Shown here piece by piece: positions 31,184 to 42,089 of a DNA stretch of 64,000 nucleotides. The notes under the pieces are model-generated. The model saw nothing but the letters and a program-made list of their open reading frames with translations. It did not search any database and had not been told where the DNA came from. A program made the translations under genes and the position numbers. The stretch lies in contig NC_011670.1 in assembly GCF_000150955.2 (NCBI RefSeq), positions 943,359-1,007,358 of the forward strand. The letters run 5' to 3'. The stretch comes from Phaeodactylum tricornutum CCAP 1055/1. Taxonomy: Eukaryota > Bacillariophyta > Bacillariophyceae > Surirellales > Neidiaceae. The stretch's first letter is position 1; the number at the start of each line of letters is the position of its first letter.

Positions 31184-32868
31184 ATGTCCGAAACCAAACC
31201 CCTCGTTCCTACCACGGACGATGCAGTCGACCATCTCCGTCGCTTGAAGGCTTACCAACCGTGAGTATCGGCATGTGCGATTCGCTGTACTCAAGATCTT
31301 TGAGGCGTGAGACCGTGGTCGAATCTTCGCCCAAGTTTCTGTCGTCCTGTGTTCCGTTTGGTGTTTGTCGCTCACACGTTCCCGATCATCCTCTTCCACA
31401 GATGGGCCTTTTTTATCACCTTTGGCGGCTACTTCATGTCGCATTTCTCCCGCAAGTGCTATTCCACGGTCAAACAGCAGTTGCAGACGCAGGCAGGCTA
31501 CTCGCCACTCGTCTTGTCCGAGATGGACACGATCTTTATGGCGACCTACGCCGCCGGAAACATTATCAACGGAAAGCTCGGTGATACCTTCAATCCGACT
31601 ACCATTCTGGCTATTGGCTTGCTCGGATCCGGAGCCTGCCTTTTCCTCATCAACGTTGCCATTTGGTTTGACTTTGAAGGCTTTTCACAGACCCTCGGTA
31701 ATTTCTTCATTCTCGCCGTATACTTCTTGTTCGGATTCTTCCAAGCAACGGGTGGTCCCGTAGGAACCGCCGTCATGGGTAACTGGTTCTGTGATACCGG
31801 GTCCGTCAAGAATCGTGGGACCATCTTCGGATTCTGGACCTGTCACCAGTATATGGGAGATATCACCGCTGCGCTCTGTACCGCATGGGTGCTCGGTATT
31901 GGTTTGCCCTACTGGTGGGCCTTACTCATACCCGCGATTGCAAACGTTGCGTGGGCGTTTTTGACGGCCCAGCTCGTGGCCGACCCCTACACTGTCGGTA
32001 TCATTACCCCCGAAGTCCGCATCCGCCAAGCCAAACACGAAGCCAAGCGCAAGGAAATGGCCGAACTGGGTGAGAGCGTGGCGGCGGATGAAGGTCCCCA
32101 GCCTATCACCTACTTGGCGGCCTTAAAAATCCCCATGGTTGCCCAATACGCCGTTGCCTTTGGATTTTTCAAACTCACCAACTATGTCCTATTCTTCTGG
32201 TTACCCTACTTTTTGGGCAAGGCGTTCGACCCCGTCACGGCCAACTTGATCGCGGCACTCTACTCGGTAGGAATGATGCCCGGTGGCATCATCGTCGGAT
32301 ACGTTTCGGATTTGTTTGGAGGACGTCGGGCTGTGGTTATTGGTGTCTTTATGTGCATGCTCATTGTCTTTTTGGGAGTGTTTGCTGTCTACTCTGAGGC
32401 AGGCCTGTCGCCTGGGGCCTTACTTGTCATGCTGGGATGCATGGGTATTCTTGTGGGAGGGTACGTGTTATTGTGTAGTGTTGCCGCATTGTCAGCCACG
32501 CTGCGCAAGCAGACTCATTTATGCCAGATACTTCACTCACGACACCTTTCCCTTTCTTCCACTTTCTTTTCCACTACAGACCAAACAATATTATCACTTC
32601 GGCCGTCGCTGCCGACTTGGCCTCTCATCCTTCGGTGCTCGGTAACAACAAGTCTCTCGGAACCGTCACGGGACTGATTAATGGATGTGGTTCCATTACT
32701 GCTTCGATCGGTCTCCTGGCGGTCGGTCCTTTACAAGAATCTTACGGTTGGGGCTCGGTGTGGCTCTACTTGATTTTTTGTACCGCCACGGGTACACTCT
32801 TGATGGCAACCAAGATCTATTCCGAATTGTTCCCTTCCGCTGCGAACGCTACAGCCGTGATTGTCTAA
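31184..32868 (+). CDS. SLC37/GlpT-type sugar-phosphate antiporter (MFS)
   Basis: Exons: 31184-31260, 31402-32460, 32580-32868 (introns 141 and 119 nt); 474 residues. ATG at 31184 (MSETKPLVPTTDD) leads across the first intron (KAYQP|WAFFITFGGY) into transmembrane helix 1. Family features include YFMSHFSRKCYSTVK, MDTIFMATYAAGNIINGKLG, GFFQATGGPVGTAVMGNWF, and RGTIFGFWTCHQYMGD, all typical of organophosphate:phosphate antiporters (GlpT/UhpT, SLC37A). A charged cytosolic loop (AKHEAKRKEMAELGE) separates the two six-helix halves. It probably exchanges glycerol-3-phosphate or hexose-phosphate for phosphate. No plastid leader is visible, so plasma, ER or inner plastid-complex membranes remain possible. 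Confidence 0.88.
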
Positions 32869-33001
32869 GCACAGTCGTAATCCGGAGGGCAGTTACCACG
32901 GAAGGGAAAAGCTCGCGATAAGACCTGTTCCGACACCTCTTCGTCCTTTTCCTTACTAATTAAAAATGTAATAAACAGATTTGCTCCTTTGAATTTAATC
33001 G

Positions 33002-34861
33002 TTAGATGTCAGCTTTGGCTTTCTTTCTCCGCGGCTTCGTCATCTTGGCGCTAGTGTCGGATTTTTGTTGCTTTTTGGGCTGTGCAGGTCTTGGCGGAAC
33101 GGACACCTGTACTCGCTTAGGCTTTTCCATATTCGCGTCCAGCTTACGTTTCTTTTCATGCTTTTTACCTCCTTTTTTGTGAAGGATCTTCCTGTCATCC
33201 TCCAAAACTTGCTTTCCCTCTTTTGTCGTGGTCTGTTCTTTCATGACGGCAATCTCATCCGCATCAAGAGTATCCTCAGGTCTGCTGTCGCTCAATTTTT
33301 GGATCTTGCAGACGAAAAAGCCGTCCATGTTGTGTACGTGCGGGTAGAATCGACGTGTCAAGGCCACGGACGAGTGAAATCGTTTCTGCATGTACCGGGT
33401 AAAGCCAGGTTTACCAAAATCAAGACCCGTGTCCACAATTTTGATGTCTCGCTTGGATAACGCATAATTCACCACTTCTTCATTCTCGGCTACTGCGACA
33501 CTGCAAGTGGAGTATACCATGAAGCCCCCGGACGTGCCTTTGCTCTTGAGTGCGTCAATTGCTGCCAAAAGCAATTCTTTCTGCAAATGCGCACACTGGT
33601 TGACATCCGCAATCGTGCGCTGGACCTTGACACTAGGATCGCGACTAATCACGCCCAGTCCAGAACATGGCGCATCCAACAATATCCGATCAAAGCGATT
33701 CTTAAACATTACGCCCATTTTACGACCATCATGGGCACATGCAATCACGTTCTTAACACCGAGACGATGCATGTTGGCAACTGTCGCTTTTTGACGTTCC
33801 GGTTTAAGGTCGTTGGCCACAATCGTGCCCGTATTGCGCATGAGCTGAGCGATGTATGATGTCTTGCCGCCGGGGGCTGCCGACATGTCTAGAACCCGCT
33901 CCTTGGGTTCCGGAGCTAACGCAAGCACTGGACACATGGATGCCGCACTTTGTAGCATGTACATCCCACTTAAGTATTCGGGTGTCGCGCCAATAGGGAC
34001 TGGACTTTCCATAATCTTTAGTCCAACCTTGGACCAATTTGCGAGAGGGTCCAATGTTACCCCGCGCTTCATCAAAGCCGCCGCAAGATCCTTTCTTCTC
34101 GTCTTGAGCGTATTGGCCCGGATAACCAGTGGTCTTGTTTTGTCCGATGCGTTGACAAACTCCACTGTTTCAGCAGGTCCAAACATGGTCAGGAAATATT
34201 CGATCAACTCAGGAAGATACCCCTGTATTTCAGCTAAAAATAAACCCAATTGATCGATGTATTCCTTACGGGCACGGCCAGGCTCCCGGCGGGTTTTGAA
34301 ATCAGCCAAGACTTCCAATATTGATTCAATGTGTGAGCGAATCTCAGATGGAGGGACCACTCGGTCTACATCTCGTTGTAGCTCCTCCGTCGTTGGCAAA
34401 TGGTACACTGACGTGTGGAGGCGAACTGTCCGACGCATTTCCTCGTCTGCCTCTAAACGCTCCGCCTCCATTTCTTCGTCTACAAGCTGAGCTTCCTTTT
34501 CAACTTCCAAAAGGTCATCGTCATCATCGCCTTCGTTCTCTGACTCTTCTTCGTCGGACGATAGCAACTTATTCTTTCCACCTTTTGGTTTGAGCCAATT
34601 GGCATTCTCATCGGTGAAAAACGGATTGGACGCCATTTCATCTTCCCCGACTAAGACGTTTTCTTCTTCATTTCTATCATCCCCGCTCACAGAATTACGA
34701 TCCGAATCGCTCCCTTTGCTGTCCTTGCGGTGCTCCATTTCATCTCCGAATGATTCCTCGTCGCTGCTACTTTCAGGCTTAGGAACAGGTGTCGGCTTCA
34801 CTTTCTTTTCTTTCTGCTTCTTCCCTCGACTTGGATTTCTGGATGAGTGTCTAGCTACCAT
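33002..34861 (-). CDS. NOP2: 25S/28S rRNA (cytosine-C5) methyltransferase NOP2
   Basis: An intronless 619-residue protein. The first 160 residues are basic then acidic low-complexity sequence of nucleolar type. The RsmB/NOP2/Sun core follows: RANTLKTRRKDL, the NOP2-type block MLQSAASMCPVLAL, SAM motif I LDMSAAPGGKTSYIAQL, motif IV DAPCSGLG and motif VI VYSTCS, the last two carrying the paired cysteines used by m5C-RNA enzymes. HNMDGFFVCKIQKL ends the core and a Lys-rich tail closes the protein. It methylates large-subunit rRNA and is needed for 60S assembly. The stop is 133 bp from the convergent SLC37 stop. Confidence 0.95.
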   Translation of the reverse strand: MVARHSSRNPSRGKKQKEKKVKPTPVPKPESSSDEESFGDEMEHRKDSKGSDSDRNSVSGDDRNEEENVLVGEDEMASNPFFTDENANWLKPKGGKNKLLSSDEEESENEGDDDDDLLEVEKEAQLVDEEMEAERLEADEEMRRTVRLHTSVYHLPTTEELQRDVDRVVPPSEIRSHIESILEVLADFKTRREPGRARKEYIDQLGLFLAEIQGYLPELIEYFLTMFGPAETVEFVNASDKTRPLVIRANTLKTRRKDLAAALMKRGVTLDPLANWSKVGLKIMESPVPIGATPEYLSGMYMLQSAASMCPVLALAPEPKERVLDMSAAPGGKTSYIAQLMRNTGTIVANDLKPERQKATVANMHRLGVKNVIACAHDGRKMGVMFKNRFDRILLDAPCSGLGVISRDPSVKVQRTIADVNQCAHLQKELLLAAIDALKSKGTSGGFMVYSTCSVAVAENEEVVNYALSKRDIKIVDTGLDFGKPGFTRYMQKRFHSSVALTRRFYPHVHNMDGFFVCKIQKLSDSRPEDTLDADEIAVMKEQTTTKEGKQVLEDDRKILHKKGGKKHEKKRKLDANMEKPKRVQVSVPPRPAQPKKQQKSDTSAKMTKPRRKKAKADI

Positions 34862-35409
34862 TGTGGTGGATCAAAGGGATATTCAAACTGATTAGATCAA
34901 TATTTACTCACATCCCAGTGGATTTGATTGTTTCACGAGATTTGAAGCGTCTAGAAAATTATCAGTATGTTTTTTCCAGGTTTTGTTCCGTCAAAAAGGA
35001 GGAATGGCGGTGGAGATTGACTGATAAAGCTCAGAACCTCTTTGGTGTCTCACAGCTAGCAAAAACGTCGTCGGGTCACTTCCTTCTGACAGTGAGAGCT
35101 GATTGCTATCCCGAAACCTACATTACAAAACCTAACAACATCCATCGTCTGATTGGCAATTGCATTCATGTCAATCAATGCAGAAGCTTGGAATTCACTG
35201 TCAGCTTCCTCTGTCCGCGGCACTATTCCTCGTTTTTCATTAGTAATGTATATGGCCAAGATTTTCTGTCTGTCACGGCGACCAAATTACGACATTGGGA
35301 TAGTTCTATGGAGATGATCTTCGAGTTTCTTGGATCGCAAATGAAAAAACAGGCCTCATTTTTTGCGAACATATTGCCAACATTCACCGCATCGTTGCAA
35401 ATATCCATC
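34862..35409. other. Divergent intergenic region (NOP2 / HdeD-like)
   Basis: 548 bp upstream of both genes. The plus frame used by the next gene stays open through this stretch back to 34861, but lacks domain features; in-frame ATGs occur at 35308 and 35410. It most likely carries 5' UTR and promoter. CTGACAGTGAGAG lies at 35088. Confidence 0.45.
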
Positions 35410-36084
35410 ATGACAACCGAAAGCACCCCTCTACATAGCAATGGCGAGAGTGAAGATGCCGCCTACTCGCTTCTCTATCTCGACACGATAGACGAGATTC
35501 AAGAAAATTGGAAATGGATTTTGACAGTCGGAATTCTCAACCTCTTCACTGGATTGGCTTGTCTGATCTGTCCTTGGCTGGCCACTCAAGTGTCTGAACT
35601 TATGCTTGTTGGTGTCATTTTTTTCAGTGGTGTTTTGAATGCGACAGCCGTCTGCTTTAGAAACAGTGAAAGCCTTTCAACTGTCTACCGAAATCACATC
35701 TTTTTGTTGGGGATCGGACAGATTGTACTGGCTGTTATCATGTTCAACCACCCAAACACTACGTTAACCATTCTCACTTTAATGGTGGCCATTATTTTCA
35801 TGGGTATCGGAAGCTTGCAAATGGCGGCGACACGTGAGCAACATAATCTAGCGGCTCGTGGACTTCTGTTTCTGTCGGGCGGCCTGACTATTCTATTGAG
35901 TGTTGGTATACTGATTTTCATGCCAATCTCTCGATGGATTACGATCGGCGTCTTGATTGGTACCAACTTGATCAACCTTGGTAGTACTCGAATTATTTTG
36001 GCATTCTATGGTCGCAGCTTATCCAAAGACGATCGTGCTACAAACGAACAATGGAGATACTACATGGAAGCAAACTTGTCGTAG
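35410..36084 (+). CDS. HdeD/DUF308-like six-helix membrane protein
   Basis: ATG at 35410 gives 224 residues; an alternative ATG at 35308 would add 34. A polar start of about 35 residues precedes six hydrophobic helices: WILTVGILNLFTGLACLI, LMLVGVIFFSGVLNATAV, IFLLGIGQIVLAVIMF, LTILTLMVAIIFMGIGSL, GLLFLSGGLTILLSVGILIF, and TIGVLIGTNLINLGSTRII. This alternating pattern of short helices with Gly and Asn fits the HdeD family (DUF308), known from bacterial acid resistance and widespread in algae without a defined role. It ends EQWRYYMEANLS. The family call is by pattern, not alignment. Confidence 0.72.
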   Translation: MTTESTPLHSNGESEDAAYSLLYLDTIDEIQENWKWILTVGILNLFTGLACLICPWLATQVSELMLVGVIFFSGVLNATAVCFRNSESLSTVYRNHIFLLGIGQIVLAVIMFNHPNTTLTILTLMVAIIFMGIGSLQMAATREQHNLAARGLLFLSGGLTILLSVGILIFMPISRWITIGVLIGTNLINLGSTRIILAFYGRSLSKDDRATNEQWRYYMEANLS

Positions 36085-36445
36085 AATCCATCAATTTCTG
36101 ATACTTGAGCAAACGCATCCCTGCAATTGTGGTTAAATAATTTGAAGTATGGTAGAAAGACCAGTTAACTGTATTTCTTTTTATTTGCATTGATGCATCT
36201 CTCGTTGTCTGCTCTGTCTAGCTAGAGGGCAGCGTAAGGCCCTTACAGTGAGCGTAAAAATATTCTTACGTGAAGGAAGAGTAGGATTAGAGTTTTCTAG
36301 ATTTTCTTTGTTGAAGATGCGAAAAAGTCATAGCATCGAACCTGCCCATATCTTTTCGGTCACTGGCAAACTCACCACACTGAAAGTGAATCCAAAACAT
36401 CTGCCGTCAAGACCATATACACTCCATTGTTTCTATTCGTGCACC
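36085..36445. other. Intergenic, copine A promoter
   Basis: 361 bp. The copine A frame is open upstream to about 36248 with another ATG at 36317, but that extension has no C2 homology, so it is treated as 5' UTR. Nothing else was recognised. Confidence 0.45.
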
Positions 36446-38441
36446 ATGAGATTGCACTTATCAATATGGGCTGAAGACCTCCCCGGCACTTCGATTGTCG
36501 GCACGCCTGATCCATTTGCCGTCGTGACAGTATTGAACGATGACCCCGGAAGGCGACCAACTTTGGTCGGAAAAACCGAAACAATCCAAAACACGTTTAG
36601 CCCGGATTGGACCAAGATTATGACTCTTGAAGACTTTGAATTAGGCGCATCCACAAAAATTGTAGTGTCGATATATGACGACAACAAACGAAACGATGTT
36701 CCGATGGGATCGACACTTTTTGACGTCGGCTCGGTCCTTGGAGCCAAGGGCAGCATCCTAGCAAAAGAAATCAAGGGCGGTGGAGTCGTCGCTGTTCATG
36801 TCGAGCCAGCAACGGAGTCCGCAATTCTGCACTTTCAACTGCAAGGGAAAGATTTAATCAACACAGAGTGTTTGGGCCTGATGCGTAAGTCGGATCCATT
36901 CTTCGAGTTGCAGCGGTTGCGGAAGTCGCTGCGGAGTGGAGGCAAAGTATGGGACACAGTTTTTCGATCACATCCGGTCGACAATGATCTGAATCCACTT
37001 TGGAATGAAAGCTACATTGACTTGCAAACACTGTGCAGCGAGAAACGGAAACAGAAGCTGCGCATTGCCGTGTACGACTTCGAAAAGAACGGAAAGCATG
37101 TCCCAATGGGTGAGGTGAAGGTTTCTGTTGAAGAGCTTGTTGCTGCAATCAGCAAGAACGCTCATGGATCAGCCGATACTGCACTAACGCTGAAAAAAGA
37201 AGGAAATACCACTGGGCAATTAGTGGTTCTTGCTGCAAATATCACAGAAGAGGAAGGTCGGTCATCCAAAGTTGTTGTCGAGGAGCTGGAGGAAGAAATC
37301 AATGCAGAGGCCACGGCTGAAATGGAAGAAGAGATCACGGTAGCTGCTGAAAATGAAGAAGTTGTGGCAGAGCCGGATGATTTAAACATGATATCTCCAA
37401 CGTTTGTGAATTACATTGCCGGAGGATGCAAGCTGCATGTAGTGACTGCAATTGATTGCACTGCAACCAACGGTGATCCAAGAGAACCGAACTCCCTTCA
37501 TTTCTTTAAGGACAAAGGCCAGAACGACTATGAAGATGCACTAAATGACATCTGCACAATTTTGTCGAAATATGACTCAGACCAGCAATACCCACTCCTT
37601 GGATTTGGGGCCAAGCGCAATAATGCGGTTAGCCATTGTTTCTTGTTTGGAAACGAAGCAAATGGTGTGGACGGGATCCTGAAAACATACAGAGATACGT
37701 TTCGAGCGGGAATTGTCATGAGCTCTCCCAGGAATTTCTCCGAGTTGATTCATGCAGCTAGAAAGGAAGCAAAAGCCCAATTGGTGCGTTCCTGAAGTTT
37801 TTTACAGCGCTTGGGAATTGCTTTACTCACCAACCGTCTGTTTGAAATACAAAATATAGGGAAAAGGACAGGCCTACTCAATTCTCCTCTTATTCACAAG
37901 TGGCTCACCCCAAGATATGGAAGAGACTATGTCAGCCCTGCATGATGCCAAAGATGATCCTTTATCTGTAGTCATTGTTGGTGTTGGTGGAGGCGACTTC
38001 ACAGAAATAGCCAATATCAAGACCAAAGGCAGGAAATTTGTTTGCTTTGTTGATTATGAGGCACTCAAGGGTAAGCAGACAAAGCTGACTGAAGCCGCAC
38101 TGGACCAAATACCTGCACAGCTTGAATCCTGTTTTTTAAGCAAACACATTTTTCCTAATCCTGAGCCTGAGCCTGAAGATATTGCTGTTCAACCGTACCA
38201 AGAAATTGATGATGTACATGTACCTATCAAAATAAACGAAATGGGGGACCCAACTGTGACAGGACCAGCCCAGCCATCACAGGTGCACGCCAGAGTTGAA
38301 CAGGCCATGAATCAGGCAACCAAAATAGGCAAAAAGATATTCAAGGGAGCACAACGCAGGCAGTTTGGTAGATTCAAGCGTAATATGCGGAACAGTGTAA
38401 ACAAAGTCTCACAGCAGACAATTGGAATGCGAATTCTGTAA
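36446..38441 (+). CDS. Copine-like protein A (C2-C2-vWA), damaged MIDAS
   Basis: Exons 36446-37783 and 37860-38441 (76-nt phase-0 intron); 639 residues. Two C2 domains (about 1-125 and 130-270; GTPDPFAVVTVL, SIYDDNKRNDVPMGS) are followed by a Glu-rich linker of about 50 residues not found in copine B, then the copine vWA domain from YIAGGCKLHVVTAIDCTATN. Copines bind membranes in response to calcium through C2 and recruit partners through vWA. The metal-site motif is DCTATN rather than DxTxSN, and the strand that normally ends in a conserved Asp-Gly reads LLLFTSGSPQD. The basic C-terminus (KIGKKIFKGAQRRQFGRFKR) is also unique to this copy. ATG 36446 was chosen because it aligns with the start of copine B. 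Confidence 0.85.
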
Positions 38442-39003
38442 AGGGTTTACATTTACATAAGAAAACTTGCATACTTTTTCAAAAATGTTTGCCAAGAAAA
38501 AAGTTTGGTATTAAGGAAAGTGCAACAATATTGGGCTAGAATTGCGCCTAAGGATTGGAAGGATCCCACATGCTTGTGTAGGTGATCAAAGGTGTAAAAC
38601 ATAGAATTATAGACTTGTCCGATAGACTTACATTAGGGATATGACCCCCCCCTTATTATTCGACGTAGAGAAACGGCAGCAAACAGTCTGGCCGATGTCA
38701 GATAACACCGAACAAAGAAGTTGGTTTGTGTTTTGTGGAACATGACCAAGACTGATCTATTTTGTTACATTCTTTAGCGTTTGGCTCCAATATCCTAATA
38801 GATCCATGCCAAAACACTTTATACACGGAGAGATGAAGGTGTGCACCATCTTCTAGTATCAGGATTGCTGTAAAGAATTCGCGAGGGTTTTTCAATCGCC
38901 AACACCACATTATGACTTGGATTACAACGGCATCTCGCATATTGTTAACAAGGCTGAACCAAGCCCCAAAAAGAGTTACGATATTGTCCCTGCCTATCTC
39001 ACC
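38442..39003. other. Intergenic spacer between copines
   Basis: 562 bp between the tandem copines. A run of nine C precedes CCTTATTATTCG near 38645. The copine B frame is open upstream of its ATG but without C2 homology. No RNA gene was recognised. Confidence 0.4.
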
Positions 39004-40713
39004 ATGAAAGTAGAATTATCCTTACGGGCTATGGCTCTGAAAAACGTGGCCGGTGCCTTGAAAGGGATGAGTGATCCGTTCGCTGTCTGCACGCACATTG
39101 CTACAACGAAAGGCACAGCGCCGGACGTGTTAGGAAAGACCGAAGTCGTCAAGAATACGCTCAATCCGCAATGGACCAAGGTTTTTGTTTTCGACTACGA
39201 ACTCGGTACACCCATGAAAGTCGCCGTTAGCATCTTTGACGAAGTCCGTAAGGGTGACAACAAGTCCATGGGAAGCGCGATGTTTGATATTGGTGAGCTT
39301 CTCGGAGCACGGGGTAACACAAAAGCCAAACGGCTCAAAGGCGGAGGGACTCTTTTTGCGCACTTGCGAAAAAGCGAAGGGTCAGGATTGCTACGACTCA
39401 AAATGAAAGGTATCAAGCTCAAGAACGTTGAAGGAATGTTTTCAAAGTCTGATCCTTTTTTCGAATTATCACGGTGTATCAACAGTGCTGGTGGCGACAC
39501 ATGGGACAATGTCTACCGCTCCCAGCCGATCAAAAACAACCTTTCCCCGGACTGGGAAGAATCGACTTTACCACTGAGCACTCTCTGCGGAGGAAACAAG
39601 GATCTCCCGATTCAAGTCTCTGTATATGATTTTGAGGGTAGCGGCAAACACACGATCATGGGAATTTTTGAAACGACTGTGAACGGCCTTGTGAATGCTT
39701 CGACAAACGGCGCAGAGGATGTGGGCAAAGCTTTCAATCTACAAAAGAAAGGAAAAGATTGCGGTAGTGTTGTTATTCTCAAAGCCGAGGTAGCAGGGGA
39801 AGAGGTAGCTGAAAGAATGGCGCAAGTTTCGGTGTCGGAAACGAAGCCGTCAGTTTTCGTACCAGGAACACCCTCGTTTGTGGATTACATCAGTGGAGGC
39901 TGCGAACTTAATGTTGTTGTCGCTATTGATTTCACAGGATCGAATGGCGACCCGCGTAAACCTGGTACCCTCCACTACCGTCATCCAGACGGTTCCCACA
40001 ACGATTACGAAAAGGCAATTGCTTCCATCGTCAATATTCTGGCAAAGTACGATTCCGACCAAAAGTTCCCTGTCGTCGGCTTTGGTGCCAAGTACAATGG
40101 TGTGGTACGTCATTGTTTCCAGTGTGGACCAAGCCCTGAGGTTCACGGGGTACAGGGAGTTTTGGATGCATATCATTCCGTTTTCCAATCAGGACTCATT
40201 ATGAGCAGCCCGACTACGTTTGTCGAAGCAATTGAGACAGCTGCCTCTCGGGCTAACGTCACTCAGGAAGCTGCGAAACGCGACGGAAAGCAGGCTTACA
40301 CAATTTTGCTCATCTTGTCCGATGGTGCTGTGACAGATGTCCCGTCGACGAAACAATGTTTGGAACGAGTCAGTGATTCTCCTTTGTCAGTTGTGATTGT
40401 TGGTGTCGGTAGCGCGGATTTTACGTCCATGGAGTTTTTGGATGATTCCTCAGGAAAGCGCGATATTGCGCAGTTTGTCCAGTATAACAAGCATTCCTCC
40501 AGTCCGGTGGACCTGACGTCCGTTACACTGAAAGAAATTCCCGACCAGGTGGTTGGGTATTTCCAAAGCAAGTGCGTTTCACCCCTACCACCTATAGTCA
40601 CCCAGGAGTCAGATGTGGTGGTGGAGGATGAGGAAGAAATCGATCTCTCGTTGGACTTTAACGAGGACGAGATTGTAGTCTCCGGTGGTGGAACGGATGT
40701 CTGGGAGGTTTAG
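39004..40713 (+). CDS. Copine-like protein B (C2-C2-vWA)
   Basis: An intronless 569-residue protein, collinear with copine A upstream. C2A begins MKVELSLRAMALKNVAG with GMSDPFAVCTH and SIFDEVRKGDNKSMG; C2B has FSKSDPFFELSRC and VSVYDFEGSGKHTIMG. The vWA domain from YISGGCELNVVVAIDFTGSN keeps the DxTxSN metal site (about residue 308), and ILLILSDGAVTD keeps the Asp-Gly strand end, so this copy looks functional. The copine hallmark blocks NGDPRKPGTLHY and DSDQKFPVVGFGAK are present. An acidic tail follows. It is expected to act as a calcium-dependent membrane adaptor in the cytosol. Copine A has one intron; copine B none. Confidence 0.92.
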   Translation: MKVELSLRAMALKNVAGALKGMSDPFAVCTHIATTKGTAPDVLGKTEVVKNTLNPQWTKVFVFDYELGTPMKVAVSIFDEVRKGDNKSMGSAMFDIGELLGARGNTKAKRLKGGGTLFAHLRKSEGSGLLRLKMKGIKLKNVEGMFSKSDPFFELSRCINSAGGDTWDNVYRSQPIKNNLSPDWEESTLPLSTLCGGNKDLPIQVSVYDFEGSGKHTIMGIFETTVNGLVNASTNGAEDVGKAFNLQKKGKDCGSVVILKAEVAGEEVAERMAQVSVSETKPSVFVPGTPSFVDYISGGCELNVVVAIDFTGSNGDPRKPGTLHYRHPDGSHNDYEKAIASIVNILAKYDSDQKFPVVGFGAKYNGVVRHCFQCGPSPEVHGVQGVLDAYHSVFQSGLIMSSPTTFVEAIETAASRANVTQEAAKRDGKQAYTILLILSDGAVTDVPSTKQCLERVSDSPLSVVIVGVGSADFTSMEFLDDSSGKRDIAQFVQYNKHSSSPVDLTSVTLKEIPDQVVGYFQSKCVSPLPPIVTQESDVVVEDEEEIDLSLDFNEDEIVVSGGGTDVWEV

Positions 40714-40960
40714 CTTTTGTCATGAGCGTGAAGTATCAACGCAATCATAAGTAGTTTTATGAAATAAAATTGAAATTATTTTTTTGTTCGCTCCCATACA
40801 CGCGCCTAGTAGAATGTCAGCTTGATGTCGTCCCGACAGTCAGAGACTCAATTCGCCTCACACCCATCATACTTTGTTCCACTACTGGCGAAATTGAACA
40901 TCGCATTGTTTGCAACAACGCAAGTACCCTGTGTCAAGAGTATTTTTCGCATATCCACAC

Positions 40961-42052
40961 ATGGACGTCGCGATCCCCTCGCACTCCGTACGTGCATTCT
41001 GTGCGTCGTTGGGCTGTCTCAGCCGAGTGGGGAAGGATGTATACATGGAATTTGATCCCCTCGACGGCCTTGCGTTACGCAGTTTGAACGACGCGAAGTC
41101 TGCTTACGCCTGCTTTCGTTTTGAGCCTTCCTTTTTCGAGCGCTGCACGTCGCCACCGAGCCAACCTCGAGCCAGTGGAAGGAATCGAAGAAGGTCGCAG
41201 CATTCACGGAAGAGATCCGTTAATCACGATAGCGATAGCGAGAGCGATGATGACAATGAATGGCGATTTTCATGCCGTGTGGCGCTCCGGGCACTGGCGG
41301 CAGTTGTTCGTCCACGGAAGCACGTTGCTAGCTTGGCGATCACCAGCCGTGTTACTCATTCGGCACTTTTTCTCCATTTTGAATTCAATATCCAGGCTCC
41401 ACCCAATACAACGTGGAGAGTAACGCATCGGGTTCCGGTTGCAGATGCGAACGGTGTCTCCGCTGTCTCATCCAAAGACGACGCTTCCGAACTCGTAGCT
41501 TCTCCACAAACCCTTTTGCGATTGTTGGATCCGTTGAAGAATACATTGGAGGCTGCTTTTCGGATCCGCAATCAAGAGCGACTCGTAGCTGCTACATCCT
41601 TTCATCCCACAGACTCCGCCAGCTCCAATGCTCCAAACAATGCGATTCTGCAGGCGGCGGCGTCGACTTTCTTGAAAACGGAAACAGGAATACGGGTCGA
41701 TGAACTCGACGAGTTTGAGTTTCGTGACGACCGAGCGATAGCAGACAATATGCCAGATTACGTCAACGACAAGGCTGTGCTGGTATTTCCCCTAAAAGAG
41801 ACCAGAGCCTTTCTATCGTATTTCAAAACCGCAACGGGCAGTAACTTTTCTGACGAGCCGCTTCACGTTTCAGTCTGGTTCCATTGGGGAGGAAAGCCAT
41901 TTACTATGGAGACAAAGACGACGTCTTTCTCTGCGCAACTAGTACTTGCTACTTTAGATTATTCCTTGTTGGGACCGTTGGAGGATAATTCTGCTTCTAT
42001 CGAAAACGACAATTCTAGTGGAAGGGCCACCAGTGTTGCAGATAAGGAATAA
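40961..42052 (+). CDS. RAD9: RAD9, 9-1-1 checkpoint clamp subunit
   Basis: An intronless 363-residue protein. The N-terminal PCNA-like repeat shows SLGCLSRVGKDVYMEFDPLD then LALRSLNDAKSAYACFRFEP and FFERC, as in RAD9 of animals and fungi ([24 protein letters not shown]). A Ser/Arg-rich insert (about residues 70-95) interrupts the first domain. The second half ends DEPLHVSVWFHWGGKPFTME, matching the FHWGG block near the end of the RAD9 clamp domain. RAD9 joins RAD1 and HUS1 in the ring loaded at damaged DNA to activate ATR signalling. The phosphorylated tail of animal RAD9 is reduced to about 30 Ser/Asp-rich residues. ATG 40961 is the first in frame. Confidence 0.85.
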   Translation: MDVAIPSHSVRAFCASLGCLSRVGKDVYMEFDPLDGLALRSLNDAKSAYACFRFEPSFFERCTSPPSQPRASGRNRRRSQHSRKRSVNHDSDSESDDDNEWRFSCRVALRALAAVVRPRKHVASLAITSRVTHSALFLHFEFNIQAPPNTTWRVTHRVPVADANGVSAVSSKDDASELVASPQTLLRLLDPLKNTLEAAFRIRNQERLVAATSFHPTDSASSNAPNNAILQAAASTFLKTETGIRVDELDEFEFRDDRAIADNMPDYVNDKAVLVFPLKETRAFLSYFKTATGSNFSDEPLHVSVWFHWGGKPFTMETKTTSFSAQLVLATLDYSLLGPLEDNSASIENDNSSGRATSVADKE

Positions 42053-42089
42053 TATTCTAGCCCATATTGCATGAGGTCGCACAGTCACT

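Noticed and set aside
33065-34895. Several plus-strand open frames over NOP2
   Set aside because: They are antisense shadows of the NOP2 coding frame, with low-complexity Ser or Phe runs and no domains.
34861-35409. Upstream extension of the HdeD-like protein
   Set aside because: The frame is open, but it lacks an early ATG and shows no hydrophobic or conserved pattern; it overlaps the NOP2 promoter region.
38645-38660. C-run near copine B as a possible terminator or structural element
   Set aside because: A short homopolymer without a stem; nothing supports a function.
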